DNA from: Cyanothece sp. UBA12306
GTDB taxonomy: Bacteria; Cyanobacteriota; Cyanobacteriia; Cyanobacteriales; Microcystaceae
DNA: 8,452 nucleotides
NCBI GenBank assembly: GCA_003448685.1
Contig: DLXW01000041.1
Span: 1-8,452, forward strand
Direction of reading: 5' to 3'
The notes beneath the pieces are model-generated. The model was not told where the DNA came from and searched no databases. It worked only from the letters and a program-made list of their open reading frames with translations. This document shows, piece by piece, positions 5,788 to 8,452 of the stretch. The translations under genes and the position numbers were made by a program. Positions within the stretch are counted from its first letter, which is position 1. Every line of letters starts with the position of its first letter.

Positions 5788-5797
5788 TTAATCATCA
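5764..5797. repeat. 12-bp stem-loop over the stop codon of the diguanylate cyclase gene
   Basis: TGATGATTAATT (5764-5775) and AATTAATCATCA (5786-5797) are perfect reverse complements around a 10-base loop that holds the TAA stop. In the mRNA the last coding codons form one arm. The stem is AT-rich and no U-tract follows, so an intrinsic terminator is possible but weak; a role in 3'-end stability is an alternative. Confidence 0.5.
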
Positions 5798-7244
5798 TGC
5801 GATCGCGGCCTTGTTTTTTAGCAGAAAAAAGACATTGATCTGCACGATCAACTAAAATTTTAGAAGGTAACTCCAGATTTGGTATAATTGTAGCTACTCC
5901 CAAACTCATGGTTACATAGGACTGTGCAGCAGATTCTTCGTGGGGGATTTTGAGAACTCTAATTTCTTGAAGTATATTCTTGGCAACTTCTACAGCGCCA
6001 GGACTATCAGTATTGGGTAGAATAACTACAAATTCTTCCCCTCCAAAACGGGCTACTAAATCTGCTGGACGGTGAACTCCTCTACCCATAGCTTTTGCTA
6101 CTTGTTTCAAACAATCATCCCCTTTGAGGTGACCATAGGTATCATTATAGAGTTTAAAATAATCAATATCTCCTAAAATTAAAGATAGAGGCTTGTTTTC
6201 TCTCGATAAACGCCTCCATTCTTGCTCTAGACAATCATCGAAGCAGCGACGGTTAGCCACTTCTGTTAAACCATCGAGATTAGCTAAACGGTGTAATTTA
6301 TTATTGAGTTCTTGTAATTCTTGATTCATTTGGCGAACTGAAGCCTCATAACGATATTTTTCTTCTTCTATTCGTTTGCGTTCAGTGATATCAGTTTGGA
6401 CTCCAATATGATAGATTACTTTTCCTAATTCGTCTTTGACAGGTGATAGAGAGACTTCATTCCAAAACATCGAACCATCTTTGCGATAATTACGCACAGT
6501 AACATTGCATTGGTGGCCATCCTTGAGGCAAATTTTCATTTTCCTAATACCTGGTTGATCTCGGTCTATTCCTTGAAGAAAACGACAGTTTTTGCCTTTA
6601 ATTTCTTCGAGGGAATATCCGGTCATTTTTTCAAAGCCAGGGTTAGCATAAACAATAGGATGATCTGCTTGGGTTGCATCAGTAATTACAATACCATTGG
6701 AGGTGGCAGCGATGGCTTTATGCAACAAATAGGCATCAACTTGAGGTTGACTATGAAATTTTTGAACCTCTTGTGTTAAGTATAATTGTCTTTCTAATTG
6801 GCTATTTTTGGCTTTTAATTGCTTTTGCAGTAAACTGAGTTTGATTTGATTTTCTACTCTGGCCAAGACTTCTGGTGCTTGATAGGGTTTACTAATATAA
6901 TCAACCCCCCCTAGGGCAAAGGCTTTGATTTTTTCCCATAGTTGATCAAAGGCACTGAGAAAAATAACAGGAATGCTCGAAGTTGTTTCTTTGGCTTTGA
7001 GTTGTTGGCACACTTCATAACCATTAAGATAGGGAATTTTGAGATCAAGTAGCACTAAATCAGGAGGCGTTGTTTCGATAGCAATTAAAGCCATTTCTCC
7101 ATCGATAGCTTGTCTAACTTGATATCCTTTTTTTGAGAGGATATTAGATAATAATCTCAGGTTATCGAGTTGATCTTCTACTATCAAAATATCAGCTTGA
7201 TAGGGAATAGTATTATTGATTAGACTAGATTTATCTGAGTTCAT
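5781..7244 (-). CDS. Response regulator with LOV-type PAS and GGDEF domains (diguanylate cyclase)
   Basis: The 487-residue soluble protein should make cyclic di-GMP from two GTP. Residues 17-135 are a REC domain: acidic pair E23/D24, phosphoacceptor D67 in LLDLKIP, S97 and K119 in ISKP. A coiled linker (about 136-165) leads to a PAS domain (170-290) carrying the LOV signature KNCRFLQG (218-225), with the photoactive cysteine C220. Further flavin-pocket matches are NYRKDGSMFWNE (252-263) and Q283 in GVQTDITE. A second helical linker (287-320) precedes GGDEF (322-485): D359 in GDIDYFKLYND, catalytic GGEEF (401-405), and the inhibitory I-site RPAD (392-395) five residues before it. All active-site residues are present, so it should be active and feedback-inhibited. 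Input would be both a histidine-kinase phosphoryl group and blue light. No partner kinase is in the window. The ATG at 7244 lies in a 64-base divergent gap shared with dusA. Confidence 0.9.
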   Translation of the reverse strand: MNSDKSSLINNTIPYQADILIVEDQLDNLRLLSNILSKKGYQVRQAIDGEMALIAIETTPPDLVLLDLKIPYLNGYEVCQQLKAKETTSSIPVIFLSAFDQLWEKIKAFALGGVDYISKPYQAPEVLARVENQIKLSLLQKQLKAKNSQLERQLYLTQEVQKFHSQPQVDAYLLHKAIAATSNGIVITDATQADHPIVYANPGFEKMTGYSLEEIKGKNCRFLQGIDRDQPGIRKMKICLKDGHQCNVTVRNYRKDGSMFWNEVSLSPVKDELGKVIYHIGVQTDITERKRIEEEKYRYEASVRQMNQELQELNNKLHRLANLDGLTEVANRRCFDDCLEQEWRRLSRENKPLSLILGDIDYFKLYNDTYGHLKGDDCLKQVAKAMGRGVHRPADLVARFGGEEFVVILPNTDSPGAVEVAKNILQEIRVLKIPHEESAAQSYVTMSLGVATIIPNLELPSKILVDRADQCLFSAKKQGRDRMMINC

Positions 7245-7246
7245 GA

Positions 7247-7290
7247 TTAACTTAACTAAAACTCTAACTTCCCTTAACTGTTATGTTAAC
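7247..7290. promoter_or_regulatory. Cluster of TTAAC direct repeats in the divergent promoter gap
   Basis: TTAAC occurs at 7247, 7252, 7274 and 7286, with a CTAAC variant at 7264, all in the same orientation. Steps from 7252 on are 12, 10 and 12 bases, close to one helical turn. Such spacing suits a transcription factor that binds direct repeats. The units loosely resemble the CTTAACCT repeats of cyanobacterial Pho boxes, but the usual strict 11-base period is not kept. A plus-strand TAAAAT at 7292-7297 could be the dusA -10, though no good -35 accompanies it. Confidence 0.33.
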
Positions 7291-7308
7291 TTAAAATCGC
7301 CAACTTGA

Positions 7309-8304
7309 ATGGAAACAGACTCTAAATCAATGATCATTAGTGTTGCTCCGATGATGGATCGAACTGATCGCCATTTTCGCTATTTTATGCGGCAGATAAC
7401 CCATCATACTCTACTTTACACGGAAATGATTGTAACGGCAGCGATTATTTATGGAGATCGCTCCAAATTATTGGGATTTTCTCCTGAAGAAAAACCCCTT
7501 GCTTTGCAATTAGGGGGAGATAATCCGCAAGAATTAGCTAAATGTGCCATTATTGCCCAAGACCTAGGCTATGATGAGGTTAATTTGAATGTGGGATGTC
7601 CGAGTGATCGCGTCCAAAGTGGCAATTTTGGAGCTTGTTTGATGGCCCAACCCGAATTGGTGGCTCGTTGTGTGGAAGGGATGCAAAAGGTAGTTACTAT
7701 TCCGGTGACTGTTAAACATCGTATTGGTGTTGATGAGTGCGATCGCTACGAGGATCTAGCTAATTTTGTTAAAATTGTTGCTGAAGCAGGGTGTCAGCGT
7801 TTTATAGTACACGCTCGCAAAGCTTGGTTGAAGGGTTTAAGTCCTAAAGAAAATCGCACTATTCCTCCTTTAAGATACGGGGATGTTTATCGTCTTAAAC
7901 AAGAGTTTTCCCATCTTTTAATTGACATTAATGGTGGCATTACTAATTTAGATCAAATACAAGAACATTTACAATTTATTGATGGGGTTATGATTGGTCG
8001 AGCCGCCTATGATAATCCTTATTTATTTGCTACAGTAGACCGAGATCTTTATGGGGAAACTGTTACGCCACCAACACGCCATCAAGTGATTGAAAAGATG
8101 TTACCTTATATTGATTTTTGGGTTAGTAAAGGTTTAAAACTCAATAGTATTAGTCGTCATTTGTTGGCTATTTTTGGTGGTATTCCTGGTACCAAAGCTT
8201 GGAAAAGACATATTAGTGAAAATGCCCATTTACCTGGAGCAGGAGCTAAAGTTATTGAGGAAGCATTACAAAAAGTCGGGCTAAATTATACTAATTGTAG
8301 TTAA
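7309..8304 (+). CDS. dusA: tRNA-dihydrouridine synthase, DusA type
   Basis: This FMN enzyme reduces uridine to dihydrouridine in the D-loop of tRNA, using NADPH. DusA members act at positions 20/20a. The 331-residue product has the DusA pattern: APMMDRTDRHFRYF (13-26) at the FMN site, LLYTEM (35-40), the catalytic C97 in NVGCPSDRVQSGNFGACLM (94-112), K136 in VKHRIG, H168 in VHARKA, DINGG (206-210), and IGRAAYDNPYLF (229-240) for the FMN phosphate. The helical C-terminal part (about 255-331) is the tRNA-binding domain. Length is normal. The start is uncertain: ATG 7309 gives METDSKSMIISVAPMMD, while an in-frame ATG at 7330 would start at MIISVAPMMD, just before the conserved core. Neither has a clear Shine-Dalgarno. 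It is divergent from the diguanylate cyclase gene. A HIP1 octamer lies inside at 7739-7746. Confidence 0.92.
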   Translation: METDSKSMIISVAPMMDRTDRHFRYFMRQITHHTLLYTEMIVTAAIIYGDRSKLLGFSPEEKPLALQLGGDNPQELAKCAIIAQDLGYDEVNLNVGCPSDRVQSGNFGACLMAQPELVARCVEGMQKVVTIPVTVKHRIGVDECDRYEDLANFVKIVAEAGCQRFIVHARKAWLKGLSPKENRTIPPLRYGDVYRLKQEFSHLLIDINGGITNLDQIQEHLQFIDGVMIGRAAYDNPYLFATVDRDLYGETVTPPTRHQVIEKMLPYIDFWVSKGLKLNSISRHLLAIFGGIPGTKAWKRHISENAHLPGAGAKVIEEALQKVGLNYTNCS

Positions 8305-8452
8305 TCTTGATGCGCATCGACGGCAATTGACCCCTACATTAAGTCATATATTGAACGTTTACATTGTTTACATGAAGTTATCTCTTTAAAGTCAGAACCG
8401 TAACTTAAAATAAGCTTGATTCTTGGCTTTTACAGCAGTTTGCGAGTCATTG
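8305..8452. other. Downstream tail without a visible gene
   Basis: These 148 bases after dusA hold no convincing reading frame. There is a 10-bp perfect palindrome GATGCGCATC at 8309-8318, five bases after the stop, without a following T-run. Two tandem GTTTACAT units lie at 8357-8364 and 8366-8373, a nine-base period. Neither has a clear function. Confidence 0.5.

Larger units (their letters stand above)
2203..7746. repeat. Six HIP1 octamers (GCGATCGC)
   Basis: The octamer occurs at 2203-2210, 4550-4557, 5087-5094, 5225-5232, 5799-5806 and 7739-7746. All six lie inside coding sequence. This highly iterated palindrome is abundant in many cyanobacterial genomes and serves here mainly as evidence for the host group. 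Confidence 0.9.

Noticed and set aside
6510..6779. Plus-strand 89-codon frame
   Set aside because: It is antisense to the LOV domain of the diguanylate cyclase.

Overview
The window looks like chromosomal DNA of a cyanobacterium. The DNA is AT-rich, it carries six copies of the HIP1 octamer GCGATCGC (hundreds of times fewer would be expected by chance at this base composition), and the genes are of cyanobacterial type: a photorespiratory-type aminotransferase, a REC-LOV-GGDEF regulator with the sequence style of cyanobacterial diguanylate cyclases, and a NeuB-type fusion. The genus cannot be fixed from the sequence alone. No tRNA, rRNA, CRISPR array, insertion sequence or phage gene was seen, and no stretch over 300 bases lacks a gene.

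Layout. 144-1274 (+) encodes a class V PLP aminotransferase of the alanine/serine-glyoxylate group. A convergent spacer (1275-1517) with a perfect 12-bp stem-loop separates it from two minus-strand genes: an unrecognised 251-residue protein (1518-2273) and a 154-residue protein (2409-2873) that resembles the DNA phosphorothioation-associated protein 4 family but has no dnd/dpt genes beside it here. A divergent spacer with a plausible promoter leads to a tiny plus-strand gene (3057-3242) whose 61-residue product is built from two similar 18-residue halves. Convergent to it is a large minus-strand gene (3307-5556) encoding a four-part protein: CBS pair, NeuB-type sialic-acid synthase barrel, SAF domain and a xylose-isomerase-like barrel. 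Upstream on the same strand is a response regulator-LOV-diguanylate cyclase gene (5781-7244). Divergent from that is dusA (7309-8304, +), followed by 148 bases with no visible gene.

The most unusual structure is at 5469-5769. The first 29 codons of the NeuB fusion gene, together with its leader, are present twice in an exact head-to-tail tandem of about 152 and 149 bases, roughly 85% identical by hand count. The upstream copy keeps the start codon and an open frame for 36 codons before a stop, so it is a relic or a short upstream ORF. Within this relic two base differences have turned a poor match into a near-consensus promoter (TTAACA, 17-base gap, TATAAT) pointing at the intact gene.

The genes do not form one pathway. 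They are probably separate transcription units: photorespiration or amino-acid metabolism, surface-glycan sugar synthesis, light/phosphorelay-controlled cyclic-di-GMP signalling, and tRNA modification. A link between the c-di-GMP enzyme and the neighbouring sugar synthase (both plausible in cell-surface behaviour) is only a guess from adjacency.
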